NCBI RefSeq assembly: GCF_007971225.1
Contig: NZ_CP042435.1
Span: forward strand, 1,240,001 to 1,304,000
Length of the DNA stretch: 64,000 bases
DNA from: Panacibacter ginsenosidivorans
Lineage (GTDB): Bacteria; Bacteroidota; Bacteroidia; Chitinophagales; Chitinophagaceae
Reading direction: 5' to 3'
Position numbers and translations under genes: made by a program. This document shows positions 27,781 through 34,529 of this stretch, in pieces; position 1 is the first letter of the stretch, and every line of letters begins with the position of its first letter. Below the pieces are notes generated by a model, which had not been told where the DNA came from, did not search any database, and saw only the letters and a list, made by a program, of their open reading frames with translations.

Positions 27781-27898
27781 GTTGCGTCGCACTCTTGTGC
27801 ATTAAGTTTCAAATTCAACAATATTGAAAATACGCAATGCCGCTGTCAATTGTGTTTTTGCTGCATTAAATTCTATAAGTACAAGAGTGCGACGCAAC
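27781..27898. repeat. Dispersed intergenic repeat, inverted pair with near-perfect arms
   Basis: Left GTTGCGTCGCACTCTTGTGC (27781-27800) and right GTACAAGAGTGCGACGCAAC (27879-27898). The two arms differ at one base. Tails extend from about 27747 (TGTACCGGGCTG) to about 27935 (TAGCCTGCAAC), so the whole structure is about 190 bp. Confidence 0.9.
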
Positions 27899-27973
27899 GG
27901 TTGATGCTATAAAACACTATAGCCTGCAACAAAAAAGTTATTACCATTTATCGAACCCAAAATAACAAGCAAT

Positions 27974-28003
27974 AAAAACGGGCACCTCTTAATGCCCGTT
28001 TTT
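27974..28003. terminator. Symmetric terminator hairpin
   Basis: AAAAACGGGCA pairs with TGCCCGTTTTT around CCTCTTAA. It lies directly after the leftward remnant gene and could stop transcription from both sides. Confidence 0.85.
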
Positions 28004-28011
28004 GCTTTCAC

Positions 28012-28700
28012 TTATTTAGGAACGACCATTCTTTTAGCCTCAATTGTTCTTCCATCTACAATCAATGTATAATTGTATATTCCTGCATTCAGTGAAGAAG
28101 CATCTATGTTTATAATACCACTTCCTGCCTTTACTGATAATTGTTTAATAGCTTTTCCACTCATGTCTGTAATTACGAGAGAAGCATTCTTTGCATCTGC
28201 AGGAATATTGTAACGTATACTCGTTGTATTGCGTAAGGGATTAGGCACGTTTGTTCAAGGCTTGTAGTGCTTAATTTTACGTTGATTGCATTTTCCTGTG
28301 AAACAGAAGCTGGCTGCTGGTTAACACTGGTATTGCCTTTCAATAGTGCTTTCAATTCTTCTATTTCTTTTTGTTGTTCCTGTATGGCTTTTATTGCAAT
28401 AATGCCAAAAGTTGTGTAATCAAGAGAAAGATAATCTTCAGCTTTGTCATTTTTTCCAAGTTGCTCATATACGGCTTCAGGAAAAAGAGGTTGTACTTCC
28501 TGTGCAATCATTCCCATAAACCTGCGATCATTTGATTGTTGTTTGGTAAAATGATATAAGCTTGGTTTTAGCTGCATTACTTTATCCAGCACCTTATCCA
28601 TTGGTACAATGTCTTTTTTTTATCTCTTGTCAGAAAGCGCTGTGTAGGCACCAGATGTTCCATTGAATGAAGAAATATTAATAAAGCTTTTTTTAAAATT
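28012..28700 (-). pseudogene. Broken tail-fibre (S74-like) / T9SS-tail protein gene
   Basis: The minus strand holds the end of one protein in three reading segments. First, up to about 28620, NGTSGAYTALSDKR is followed in frame by TAA and then KKDIVPMDKV; the S74 chaperone motif would read SDKRLKKDI, so one Leu codon appears to have become a stop. Next comes MQLKPSLYHF, MGMIAQEVQPLFPEAV and DYTTFGIIAIKAIQEQQKEI, the C-terminal endosialidase-chaperone-like domain found in tail fibres and many Bacteroidota surface proteins. At about 28250 a single-base loss shifts the frame into PNPLRNTTSIRY and DMSGKAIKQL, a type IX sorting domain. The N-terminal body is gone; the region upstream runs into another gene. 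Confidence 0.78.
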
Positions 28701-28713
28701 ATTTGCTGAAATA

Positions 28714-29169
28714 TTACAACACAAGGGCCAATTGACCTTTTGGTGATAATGCTGAAATGTTAGCACTGTCTGCAATAACGTTTTCACCCTGCATTTGCAA
28801 CTCAGTTCCTTTTGAATTATAGGTAAGTACATATTTCACCTGCAGATGTTCTTTCTTTTCAAATACACCCGTTATATTTATCTGCTCTGCTATTGCATTT
28901 TTAGCTGTAGGGTATTGCTTCAGTAATTTTTCATCAAATGTTTTATCCCATACAACAGTGCACTTATCATCTCTTACTTTTTCAACAGTTACCTGAACCT
29001 GTACATAAGTACAGTCGTAAACTTTTGCAGTATAGTCAGCACCTTTATAAATAGCAAATGAGATGTTTTTATCAACAGGTTTCTCCTGTATTTTTTCTTT
29101 TATTGGTTTATAAAATGCGGTCCCTGTAATCAATAAGATCACAGACAGCATGAGTACATATTTTTTCAT
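28714..29169 (-). CDS. Hypothetical exported protein
   Basis: 151 residues with an N-terminal signal or anchor (KYVLMLSVILLITGTAFY). The rest is a beta-rich domain (SFAIYKGADYTAKVYDCTYVQ, QVTVEKVRDDKCTVVWDKTF, HLQVKYVLTYNSKGTELQM). I do not recognise the family. It ends right where the broken tail-fibre remnant begins, so its last residues may have been altered by the deletion that produced that remnant. Confidence 0.6.
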   Translation of the reverse strand: MKKYVLMLSVILLITGTAFYKPIKEKIQEKPVDKNISFAIYKGADYTAKVYDCTYVQVQVTVEKVRDDKCTVVWDKTFDEKLLKQYPTAKNAIAEQINITGVFEKKEHLQVKYVLTYNSKGTELQMQGENVIADSANISALSPKGQLALVL

Positions 29170-29831
29170 TTGTTTCTCCTTGTTTTTGCTCCAGGCACAT
29201 TATTTTGATCAGTTGATAATCATTTGCCTGGGTTTCATTCTGGCGAGACATTCGTGGACATACATGCAGTTGTTTTACTGCTCCCGGGTTGCTTTTGGCT
29301 GCACATGCATTGCTAGCCAATGTGTATTTATTACACTATTAATACCCTTTTGGATAAAAAGTAACCCAAAAGGTAATTACAAGGTGAAATGGCCTACACT
29401 AAACAATTGAAAAATAAATACTTGTAATTTTATAAGTCACCCATTTATCCGTCCAAATAATATTTAGAGGCTTACCAGCTGAGACTTTTTATTTACCTGT
29501 TCAGCATATTATTTTACGCTTACAGCCCATCACCTTTCTGAATCAGAAAATGGTTTTGTTATTTTAGAATATAGTTACAAACGTATTGAAGCCAGTGCAT
29601 TTTTTTTCTAACAACTCCTACGTTAACAGCACAAGACAATACAGTTTGATACCATAATGCAACACTACAATCATTTGATTCAACTGTTGCCCCAACCTTT
29701 ATTATTAAGCTTACATTTTAAATGATATTGAAACAACATAGTTATTATGTTTTGTTCGGGTTAATTATTGTGCGCTGTGTGTATGTAAATGCGCAGGGTT
29801 ATTTATAAAATCAACTTTAAAATTCTCTGTT
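29170..29831. other. Divergent intergenic region, no gene seen
   Basis: A 660-bp A+T-rich gap between two divergent genes. Open frames are short and lack features. No copy of the dispersed repeat is present here. Confidence 0.45.
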
Positions 29832-30530
29832 ATGAAAAAGTCAGTTTATCTGGTTGTATTAATCGTTATTATCTTCTTTGCTTGTCAGCGTCAGGTTAGC
29901 AATCCCGAATATAACTCGGGCGGAAATAATGCTGATAGTCTTGCAAACGAAAGTATATTGGATGCCAAAGCACCAACTGTTTGCTTTGAAGGTGAAGTAT
30001 TACCTATCTTTCAAACCAACTGTGCCAAGAGCGGATGTCACGATGCAACCTCACATAAAGAAGGGTATGTATTTGATAATTACAAACATATTACTGCAAA
30101 AGGCATAGTGCCTTACCAGCCGCATGAAAGTGAAGTGTACCAGGTGATTGCAGAAGGAGAAATGCCTCCAAAAGGTAATCCCAAATTAACAACAGAGCAG
30201 GTTACGCTCATAAGAAGATGGATAAGGCAAGGCGCTTTAAATACAAAGAACTGCATTACATGCGACACCACGCAATATACCTACAGCGGAACTATATCAG
30301 GAATTTTTGAAACAAATTGTATTGGTTGCCATAGCACCAACAATGCTAGTGGTGGTATAGATCTGTCAACTTATGCAGGCGCATCAGTAGTAGCGCTTAA
30401 TGGACGATTGGTAGGCGCTGTAACACATGCTCCGGGATATTCACCAATGCCACAGAATGCCCCAATGCTGCCCGATTGCAACATAACACAGATCGAAAAA
30501 TGGGTAGCTGCAGGTGCTCCCAATAATTAA
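29832..30530 (+). CDS. Lipoprotein with two cytochrome c-like motifs
   Basis: 232 residues. A lipoprotein signal ends IIFFAC (Cys18). Two related segments follow: VLPIFQTNCAKSGCHDATSH with a CxxxxCH motif at 64-70, and GIFETNCIGCHSTNN with CxxCH at 163-167. Between and after them are MPPKGNPKLT and MPQNAPMLPD, with Met positions suited to heme ligation, and IRRWIRQGA / IEKWVAAGA. This is the layout of Planctomycete-type cytochrome C domains seen in Bacteroidota surface lipoproteins. It is likely an envelope electron carrier or heme-binding protein. The first motif has two extra residues between the cysteines, so heme binding there is less sure. Confidence 0.8.
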   Translation: MKKSVYLVVLIVIIFFACQRQVSNPEYNSGGNNADSLANESILDAKAPTVCFEGEVLPIFQTNCAKSGCHDATSHKEGYVFDNYKHITAKGIVPYQPHESEVYQVIAEGEMPPKGNPKLTTEQVTLIRRWIRQGALNTKNCITCDTTQYTYSGTISGIFETNCIGCHSTNNASGGIDLSTYAGASVVALNGRLVGAVTHAPGYSPMPQNAPMLPDCNITQIEKWVAAGAPNN

Positions 30531-30576
30531 GTAATTAAATTTTTGAGCCCGGCCATCTAACTTTTGTTGATCGCCT

Positions 30577-30596
30577 GTTGCGTCGCACTCTTGTAC
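30577..30596 (+). repeat. Dispersed intergenic repeat, perfect forward copy
   Basis: Exact core, with its tail starting near 30543 (GAGCCCGGCC). It pairs with the reverse copy at 31307-31326, the two bracketing one methyltransferase gene. Confidence 0.9.
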
Positions 30597-30625
30597 TTTG
30601 GTGCAAAATGCAACAGGTGATCTTT

Positions 30626-31258
30626 CTATTTTAAAACAAAGACCGCTATAGTTACAATTGTATCATTATCCGGCACAACTATATTTTCCTGTTGTATTAC
30701 AAAAGGAAGTATTCTTCCAATAAATGTTTTTGCCATTAAACGCTGTGGTGTACTCAGTATAACAGTGATTCCTTTTTTTAAAAACAATAAAAGCATATTG
30801 TAGAGCGCATCAAATATCTCAGGTGCATAATTAATATCACTTAGTAACACAACATCAGCAGAAAAATCAACGGGCAATTTTTGCCAGTCAAACACAGTTG
30901 CTTTTATGTTGGTACACCTGTTGTATAAAACAGATTGCTGCACAACTTCAATTGCATCAGCTGAGTGATCGCTGCAGCAAACAATGGCCGCATATTTTGC
31001 AGCAACAAACGATGGTAATGCAAGCCCTGCAGCAAGTTCCGCAACGTTTTTATTTTTTACAAAATGATTATGCTCTATTATAAAGTTGGATAAAGCATAA
31101 GCTGCAGGCCATATTTTAGCCCAGTAAGGAAAAGGCGTTGCATCATTAATATCTCTCTGCTGTTTATATACGCTTTGCACCTGCGCACGCTCAGGTACAT
31201 ACACATGAATATTTATTTCTTTAAATGCAAATTCCTGTAACTGCAGTTGATATAACAT
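30626..31258 (-). CDS. Nnt1/METTL-like methyltransferase
   Basis: 210 residues from ATG 31258. The fold is that of small class I methyltransferases of the lysine/nicotinamide N-methyltransferase-like group: PFPYWAKIWPAAYALSNFI upstream of the SAM site, VAELAAGLALPSFVAAK as motif I, CCSDHSADAIEVVQQ as motif II, and VVLLSDINYAPEIFDAL, a DxNY-like motif. A longer frame opens at TTG 31312, but those 18 codons run through a copy of the dispersed repeat and do not look coding. The gene is fully bracketed by an inverted repeat pair. Substrate unknown, possibly a protein lysine. Confidence 0.8.
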   Translation of the reverse strand: MLYQLQLQEFAFKEINIHVYVPERAQVQSVYKQQRDINDATPFPYWAKIWPAAYALSNFIIEHNHFVKNKNVAELAAGLALPSFVAAKYAAIVCCSDHSADAIEVVQQSVLYNRCTNIKATVFDWQKLPVDFSADVVLLSDINYAPEIFDALYNMLLLFLKKGITVILSTPQRLMAKTFIGRILPFVIQQENIVVPDNDTIVTIAVFVLK

Positions 31259-31306
31259 CTGTACAAATGTAAATTGAATGGCTTTATGATGCACAGCGTT
31301 CTGAAC

Positions 31307-31326
31307 GTACAAGTGAGTGACACAAC
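31307..31326 (-). repeat. Dispersed intergenic repeat, subtype B, perfect reverse copy
   Basis: Exact GTACAAGTGAGTGACACAAC, preceded by GTTCTGAAC and followed by AGGTGATGCC. The tail runs to about 31357 and ends AAGCCTGGGT. Confidence 0.88.
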
Positions 31327-31452
31327 AGGTGATGCCACTAATACCAAAGCCTGGGTAAAAAAATTTATTTACAGAAGCAGTTCTTTCGCCAGCGTATTAC
31401 AGCACTCCATCATTATATTTTCAGTTATCTTGCTTATACAAACGATTAAAGT

Positions 31453-32163
31453 ATGAAACATTTTGCAACTATATCTTTTCTTGCTTTATTGATCTGCCAT
31501 CTGCCTGTCAATATCTTTTCGCAAACAATAAATCTTTTCGATGGAAAAGATCTGAATGGATGGCATGCAGATGTTCCTGAACTGGACACTAATAAAAGTG
31601 CGGTCTTTCCTTTTATTATCCGCAATGGGATGCTGGTAAGTCTTGGCACACCACAAGGGCATTTAATAACAGATACAGTATACCAGAATTACAGGCTTGC
31701 AGTAGAATACCGCTTTGCAGGTGTGCCGGGCAATTGTGGTGTGCTGGTGCATGCATCTACCCCAAGAGCATTGTATAAGATGTTTCCCAAATCAATAGAA
31801 GCACAAATGATGCATGATAATGCAGGCGATTTCTGGTGCATTGTAGAAGATATAAAAGTGCCCGATATGGAAAAACGTCGTGGACCAAAAGAAAACTGGG
31901 GCATTACAGAAGGTAAAGAAAGACGCATCATTAATCTTACAGACAGTTCTGAAAAACCTGTGGGTGAATGGAACACAATGATAGTTGAATGTGTGGGCCG
32001 GTCAATTAAGATATGGGTAAACGGCGATCTCGTAAATTATGGCTTTGATTGCACAGCAGATAAAGGAAATATTGCAATACAGGCAGAGGGGTCAGAAGTT
32101 GAATTTCGCAAAGTGCAGTTAACGCCTATTACAAAACTTTCTGCAGATGATGCACACAAATAA
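31453..32163 (+). CDS. DUF1080 (3-keto-disaccharide hydrolase family) protein
   Basis: 236 residues with a signal peptide ending in FSQ near residue 24. The DUF1080 hallmark LFDGKDLNGWHAD follows at once, then YRLAVEYRFAGVPGNCGVLVH and GEWNTMIVECVGRSIKIWVNG, typical of this concanavalin-like beta-sandwich. The family is now linked to hydrolysis of 3-keto sugars made by sugar 3-dehydrogenases. There is no such dehydrogenase next to it, though a secreted FAD oxidoreductase lies at 44349-46322. The family is secure; the sugar is unknown. Confidence 0.9.
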   Translation: MKHFATISFLALLICHLPVNIFSQTINLFDGKDLNGWHADVPELDTNKSAVFPFIIRNGMLVSLGTPQGHLITDTVYQNYRLAVEYRFAGVPGNCGVLVHASTPRALYKMFPKSIEAQMMHDNAGDFWCIVEDIKVPDMEKRRGPKENWGITEGKERRIINLTDSSEKPVGEWNTMIVECVGRSIKIWVNGDLVNYGFDCTADKGNIAIQAEGSEVEFRKVQLTPITKLSADDAHK

Positions 32164-32295
32164 ATTCATTTCGGTAATTTTTTCCACACATTTCAATTTG
32201 TGATATAAAGGTTTTACGCTGATTATGCCTGCAAAGAATGGATTAATATATACAGGCATCTCTTTTGCACTGATTGATTTGTAAAATCAAGAAAA

Positions 32296-32499
32296 ATGAA
32301 AACAAACAGATCAGGTTTATTAATGATAGTAACCATAGCAATGATAGCAGTGTCTTCCTGCTCAGTAGAATATCGTGCAAGGCATCCAAGGCCAAGGCCA
32401 AAACGAGTTATTGTTGTTGGTAAAACAGATACCAATGAAAAAATAAATACTGACAAACAGGAAAGCAATACAAACGAAGCAACCATTGCAGTATATTAA
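32296..32499 (+). CDS. Small lipoprotein
   Basis: 67 residues: a lipoprotein signal ending IAVSSC (Cys22), then a short basic Pro/Arg stretch (RARHPRPRPKRVIVV) and a polar Asn/Thr/Glu-rich tail. No known family. It has a clear terminator just after it, which supports its being a real gene. Confidence 0.6.
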   Translation: MKTNRSGLLMIVTIAMIAVSSCSVEYRARHPRPRPKRVIVVGKTDTNEKINTDKQESNTNEATIAVY

Positions 32500-32516
32500 T
32501 CTGGTTGAAATTATTT

Positions 32517-32548
32517 AAAAAGCCAGGCATTCAGATGCCTGGCTTTTT
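32517..32548 (+). terminator. Rho-independent terminator
   Basis: AAAAAGCCAGGCAT and ATGCCTGGCTTTTT form a perfect 14-base stem around TCAG, directly after the small lipoprotein gene. Confidence 0.92.
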
Positions 32549-32615
32549 AATAATTATATGTTTGCATCAGTTTAGAAAGAAAAATATTGCTTTCAATACT
32601 GGTCAAAAAAAGTTT

Positions 32616-33029
32616 ATGTGGACATGCCCTTTGTGCAACAGGCAATTTGTTAAGAGCAACCAACAACATTCCTGCAATGATAAAACATTAGCAGATTTTC
32701 TTAAAGGAAAATCCCAGCATACTATTTCACTTTTCTGGCATTTTACTCAATGTTATGAACAGATCGGCAACATTGCTATACAACCCACAAAAACAATGAT
32801 CGCTTTTGCAGCAAAGAAACGCTTCGCTTACATAACACGGCTCGGTAAAGATTTTATTGATATTGTTCTTCCGTTTAAAGAACCTTACAACGATAATTTA
32901 TGTTTTCATAAAATAGCAAAAGTGCCAGGCCAGCAGCAATTCAATCACCATTTTCGTATGCAACAAACAGATGATGTGAATGAAGAAGTGCAACATTTTA
33001 TGAAGCTGGCATATGAAAGTGGTTTGTAA
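32616..33029 (+). CDS. DUF5655-like protein with an N-terminal zinc-finger motif
   Basis: 137 residues from ATG 32616. The start MWTCPLCNRQFVKSNQQHSC has a C2HC-type finger (CxxC at 4-7, His18, Cys20). The rest, FLKGKSQHTISLFWHF and IAFAAKKRFAYITRLGKDF, fits the DUF5655 domain, often found in small cytosolic proteins of unknown role. The frame is open further upstream, but that part crosses a terminator hairpin and is rejected. Function unknown. Confidence 0.75.
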   Translation: MWTCPLCNRQFVKSNQQHSCNDKTLADFLKGKSQHTISLFWHFTQCYEQIGNIAIQPTKTMIAFAAKKRFAYITRLGKDFIDIVLPFKEPYNDNLCFHKIAKVPGQQQFNHHFRMQQTDDVNEEVQHFMKLAYESGL

Positions 33030-33067
33030 TTTTTTGTACCCTGCAACACAATATGCATATAGCTCTC

Positions 33068-33087
33068 GTTGCGTCGCACACTTGTAC
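33068..33087 (+). repeat. Dispersed intergenic repeat, forward copy
   Basis: GTTGCGTCGCACACTTGTAC, one mismatch. Pairs with the reverse perfect copy at 34402-34421 to bracket the HipA-like/DUF3037 gene pair. Confidence 0.88.
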
Positions 33088-33171
33088 TTGTATCTCATTT
33101 TTCAGCAATACTAACCGAATAACTATTCTGCAGTTTCAAATATTCATTTTACTTTCATTATCACAGTTAGT

Positions 33172-33179
33172 TATTTTTG
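33172..33179 (+). promoter_or_regulatory. Possible -7 promoter element for the HipA-like gene
   Basis: TATTTTTG fits TAnnTTTG and lies 36 bases before ATG 33216. The -33 region is weak. Confidence 0.35.
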
Positions 33180-33215
33180 CTCCACTGCATAAAAGGAAAT
33201 ATTTAATGATCATGT

Positions 33216-34013
33216 ATGAATGTTAGTCCACCCGAGCTCAGAACAGTTAATGTGACCCGCTATGTAACACCTTTGCGTGAGGGTGGCTCATTGCCTGCTA
33301 TTGCGGAAGCTGATGATGGGTTTATGTATGTACTAAAGTTTCGCGGCGCAGGGCAGGGTGTAAAAGCATTAATAGCAGAATTAATTGGCGGTGAATTAGC
33401 CCGGGCACTTGGTTTTAAAGTTCCTGAAATTGTATTTGCAAACCTTGATGAAGCTTTTGGCCGCACAGAGCCCGATGAAGAAATACAGGATCTGCTGAAA
33501 GCAAGTAAGGGGCTTAATCTTGCACTGCATTTTCTTTCAGGCGCTTTCACATTTGATCCTGCAGTAACGCGTATTGATGCAAAGCTTGCTTCTGCCATTG
33601 TGTGGCTTGATTGTTTTATCACCAACGTAGACCGCACTGCACGTAATACAAATATGCTAAGCTGGAGAAATGAATTATGGCTGATCGATCATGGTGCGTC
33701 GCTTTATTTTCATCATTCATGGACGAACCCCGAAGAACAGGCTAAGAAACCTTTTGCACAAATAAAAGATCATGTGTTATTACATTTGGCTGCAGAACTT
33801 GATGCTACAGACAAATTATTTCATGATATACTTAGTGCAGAAAAACTAAAAACAATCGTTGATCTTGTACCTGCTGAATGGTTACTGGATGAATCATCGA
33901 ATTTATCTGAACCAGAAAAACGTGCAGGCTATTTATTGTTCTTAACAACACGTCTTAACTTTTCCGGGAATTTTGTTAAAGAAGCAAAACATGCAAGAGA
34001 AGCAATTATTTGA
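33216..34013 (+). CDS. HipA-like kinase-fold protein (HipA_2 type)
   Basis: 265 residues, cytosolic. The sequence fits a compact HipA-like kinase: RTVNVTRYVTPLREGGSLPA, DDGFMYVLKFRGAGQG as a glycine-rich phosphate-binding region, LIAELIGGELARALGFKVPEI, then DCFITNVDRTARNTNM, whose Asp and Asn fit the catalytic loop, and LWLIDHGASLYFHH, whose Asp fits the metal-binding position. It overlaps the next gene, a DUF3037 protein, so the two are surely co-transcribed. This pairing recurs in other genomes as I recall. There is no HipB-like antitoxin beside it, so a toxin role is not implied. Confidence 0.83.
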   Translation: MNVSPPELRTVNVTRYVTPLREGGSLPAIAEADDGFMYVLKFRGAGQGVKALIAELIGGELARALGFKVPEIVFANLDEAFGRTEPDEEIQDLLKASKGLNLALHFLSGAFTFDPAVTRIDAKLASAIVWLDCFITNVDRTARNTNMLSWRNELWLIDHGASLYFHHSWTNPEEQAKKPFAQIKDHVLLHLAAELDATDKLFHDILSAEKLKTIVDLVPAEWLLDESSNLSEPEKRAGYLLFLTTRLNFSGNFVKEAKHAREAII

Positions 34014-34374
34014 ATATGCTGTTATACGCGTTGTGCCTTGTGTAGAGCGTGAAGAGTTCATCAACGCCGGCGTTGTAGTGTATTGTGCTGCGCAAAATTT
34101 TTTGCAGGCTGTTGTTGGTTTGAATGAAGAAAGGTTTCTCTCTTTATCAACAGAGCTTGATATAGATGAAGTACAAAAAAGACTTAAAGCCTTTGTACAA
34201 ATTGCTGCCGGCGTTAAAGAAGGAGGAACAATCGCAACATTACCCATTGCTTCCAGATTTCGGTGGTTGACAGCTACAAGAAGTACCATTGTTCAAACTT
34301 CTGCAGTTCATCCGGGTCTTTGTACAGATGCAAAAGAAACATTGATGAAATTATATGAGCAACTGGTTGTATAA
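33991..34374 (+). CDS. DUF3037 protein
   Basis: 127 residues from ATG 33991, overlapping the HipA-like gene by 23 bases. It matches the DUF3037 pattern: LFEYAVIRVVPCVEREEFIN, AGVVVYCAAQNFLQA, then SLSTELDIDEVQKRLKAF and a C-terminal helix. The tight overlap suggests translational coupling and a shared task with the kinase-like protein. A TTG start at 33973 is possible but less likely. Function unknown. Confidence 0.8.
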   Translation: MQEKQLFEYAVIRVVPCVEREEFINAGVVVYCAAQNFLQAVVGLNEERFLSLSTELDIDEVQKRLKAFVQIAAGVKEGGTIATLPIASRFRWLTATRSTIVQTSAVHPGLCTDAKETLMKLYEQLVV

Positions 34375-34401
34375 AGCAACCAGTGGAATAAAGAATAAAT
34401 T

Positions 34402-34421
34402 GTACAAGAGTGCGACGCAAC
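34402..34421 (-). repeat. Dispersed intergenic repeat, perfect reverse copy
   Basis: Exact GTACAAGAGTGCGACGCAAC with tail to about 34450. Right-hand partner of the copy at 33068-33087. Confidence 0.9.
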
Positions 34422-34484
34422 AATGCTTAATTAAACTCCTATTGTTTGGCAAAAAATATAATAAAATAACTTTCATACTAAACG

Positions 34485-34514
34485 AGAAAAGCTGGTTTAA
34501 TAACCAGCTTTTCT
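34485..34514. terminator. Symmetric terminator hairpin
   Basis: AGAAAAGCTGGTT pairs with AACCAGCTTTTCT around TAAT. Sits between the convergent DUF3037 and T9SS protein genes and can serve both. Confidence 0.85.
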
Positions 34515-34529
34515 TTTAAGAGTTTAGGA

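Noticed and set aside
29150-29410. Rightward frame of 86 codons
   Set aside because: It overlaps the start of a better-supported leftward gene and looks like a chance frame.
26347-29621. 13-base inverted match GTAGGAGTTGTTA / TAACAACTCCTAC about 3.2 kb apart
   Set aside because: Matches of this length are expected by chance many times in 64 kb; the flanks do not continue the match.
32505-32615. Upstream extension of the DUF5655-like gene
   Set aside because: The 37 extra codons cross a perfect terminator hairpin; the zinc-finger start at ATG 32616 is the natural N-terminus.
33216-34013. HipAB toxin-antitoxin system
   Set aside because: No HipB-like DNA-binding protein is next to the HipA-like gene; its partner is a DUF3037 protein.
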